From positions 124,001-188,000 of the forward strand of contig NZ_JACHXU010000005.1 of assembly GCF_014192335.1 (NCBI RefSeq): DNA of 64,000 nucleotides, read 5' to 3'. This document shows positions 63,022 to 64,000 of this stretch, piece by piece (positions within the stretch are counted from its first letter, which is position 1; the number at the start of each line of letters is the position of its first letter). Origin of the DNA: Aporhodopirellula rubra (GTDB lineage: Bacteria; Planctomycetota; Planctomycetia; Pirellulales; Pirellulaceae). The position numbers and the translations under genes are program-made. A model generated the notes under the pieces. The model was given only the letters and a program-made list of their open reading frames with translations. It was not told the origin of the DNA and ran no database searches.

Positions 63022-64000
63022 ACGCTCCCATGTCACCACTCGCGTGTCCTCGTCCAACAACATCAGATCAAACCATCACTCTGGCCCACGGTGAAGGCGG
63101 CAAGATGATGCGGAATCTGATTCGTGACCGCATCGTCTCGAAGCTCGGAGAAACGAACGTTCAAAGGTTCAGCGATGCCGCCTGCGTGGGAACGATCAAA
63201 GGCAACGTCGCGATCTCGACGGACAGCTATGTCGTTTCCCCGCTGTTTTTCCCGGGAGGCGATATCGGAACTCTCGCGGTCCACGGCACCATCAATGACT
63301 TAGCCATGGCGGGTGCCTCACCTCTCTTCCTCACACTATCACTGATTTTGGAAGAGGGGCTCCCTTTTGAAGTCTTCGACCGAGTCATCGACAGCATCGC
63401 CGAGACCGCGAACACCTGCGGGGTCCCAATCGTTGCCGGCGACACCAAAGTGGTTACCAAGGGAGCCGCCGACGGGATGTTCCTCAACACGACGGGCGTT
63501 GGAGTCCATCACGACGATCAACGCATGTCCGCGAAGCAAATTCAGCCAGGTGACACGTTAGTTGTGTCGGGACCGATCGCGCGGCACGGGATTGCTGTCC
63601 TCGCCGCTCGCGAATCGCTCGAATTCATGCCACCACCAGCATCCGATTCTGCCGCACTCCACCGAGTGGCAGCAGACTTACAAAGCGCACTTGGCAACGA
63701 TCTGAGAACCATGCGTGACGCAACACGTGGCGGTGTTGCCGCGGTGCTTCATGAGTGGGCCGAAGAATCCACTCTCGCGATGTGGGTCGACGAAGCCCAA
63801 CTTCCGCTGCTCCCTGAAACACGCGGCGTCTGTGAACTACTCGGTTTGGACCCGATGTTCGTCGCCAACGAAGGCACCTTTGTCGCGGCAATTGCTTCCC
63901 ACCGGACAGAAGACGCCATTTCGGTGATGAAAACTCATTCCAGTTGCGGCGATCCCGCACCGATCGGATACGCTCGTCGACGTGAAATTTCTCCGGTTTT
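63018..64000 (+). CDS. hypE: Carbamoyl dehydratase HypE, 3' truncated by the window
   Basis: The first 327 residues of HypE, which dehydrates the carbamoyl group passed from HypF to a thiocyanate on its C-terminal Cys. Visible are TLAHGEGGKMMRNLI, SDAACVGTI, ISTDSYVVSPLFFPGG, INDLAMAGASPLFL and RDATRGGVAAVLHEW, all family hallmarks of the ATP-binding AIRS-like fold. The C-terminal active-site Cys lies outside the window. It overlaps the hypD stop by 4 bases (ATGA) and closes the hypABFCDE run. Confidence 0.93.
   Translation, partial: MNAPMSPLACPRPTTSDQTITLAHGEGGKMMRNLIRDRIVSKLGETNVQRFSDAACVGTIKGNVAISTDSYVVSPLFFPGGDIGTLAVHGTINDLAMAGASPLFLTLSLILEEGLPFEVFDRVIDSIAETANTCGVPIVAGDTKVVTKGAADGMFLNTTGVGVHHDDQRMSAKQIQPGDTLVVSGPIARHGIAVLAARESLEFMPPPASDSAALHRVAADLQSALGNDLRTMRDATRGGVAAVLHEWAEESTLAMWVDEAQLPLLPETRGVCELLGLDPMFVANEGTFVAAIASHRTEDAISVMKTHSSCGDPAPIGYARRREISPV

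Noticed and set aside
1-64000. CRISPR arrays, tRNA, rRNA, prophage or transposase genes
   Set aside because: Looked for repeat-spacer patterns, cloverleaf-like stretches and transposase or integrase motifs by eye; none found. A computed search could still find degraded remnants.

Overview
The window looks like chromosomal DNA of a marine-type planctomycete of the Pirellulaceae (Rhodopirellula and relatives). This is inferred from gene content: DUF1559 prepilin-like proteins, DUF1552 and DUF1592 proteins, many secreted sulfatases, ECF sigma factors paired with FecR-domain proteins, a sialate O-acetylesterase and planctomycete-style fusion enzymes. No rRNA, tRNA, CRISPR array or complete insertion sequence was seen.

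Layout. Positions 1-8000 hold the end of a sialate O-acetylesterase, then a minus-strand unit of ECF sigma factor, FecR/LamG protein and SGNH-hydrolase/FAD-oxidoreductase fusion. The last two share a C-terminal beta-repeat domain. Positions 8400-11700 hold two DUF1559 genes, each followed by a hairpin and a small lipoprotein gene. Positions 12000-18800 hold an eight-heme membrane-anchored cytochrome c, a secreted peroxiredoxin-like protein, an alginate-lyase-type protein, a HAD-META fusion and a TfoX-like protein. Positions 18900-36100 are a degradation and surface-enzyme region: three intact sulfatases, one sulfatase pseudogene with at least three frameshifts, an EF-hand serine protease, a beta-propeller/PhoD fusion, a DUF1552-DUF1592 pair, and an ECF sigma/FecR pair divergent from it. 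Positions 36300-39700 encode a HlyD adaptor and an ABC exporter.

The most coherent system is at 39.9-64.0 kb: an apparent sigma-54-controlled redox or hypoxia island. It holds an Acg-type nitroreductase, PEP synthase, a 37-residue membrane protein, a cytochrome c'-like protein, a cNMP-binding-domain protein, a sulfhydrogenase-type Fe-S beta subunit, a TerB-like protein, a K+ channel with RCK domains, an NtrC-type regulator, two related PAS histidine kinases (one with a receiver), a flavodoxin and a double UspA protein. It ends with the gamma, delta and alpha subunits of a group 3b-type [NiFe]-hydrogenase followed by a maturation protease and hypABFCDE, nearly all with overlapping ends. Four good -24/-12 (sigma-54) promoters lie before acg, the cytochrome c' gene, the cNMP/beta-subunit unit and the USP/hydrogenase unit. 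In three of them the -12 GC is exactly 56 bases from the start codon. GTGCG/CGCAC dyads upstream are candidate activator sites. The gene set resembles the mycobacterial DosR regulon in function, but here it appears to be wired to sigma-54. The window ends inside hypE.
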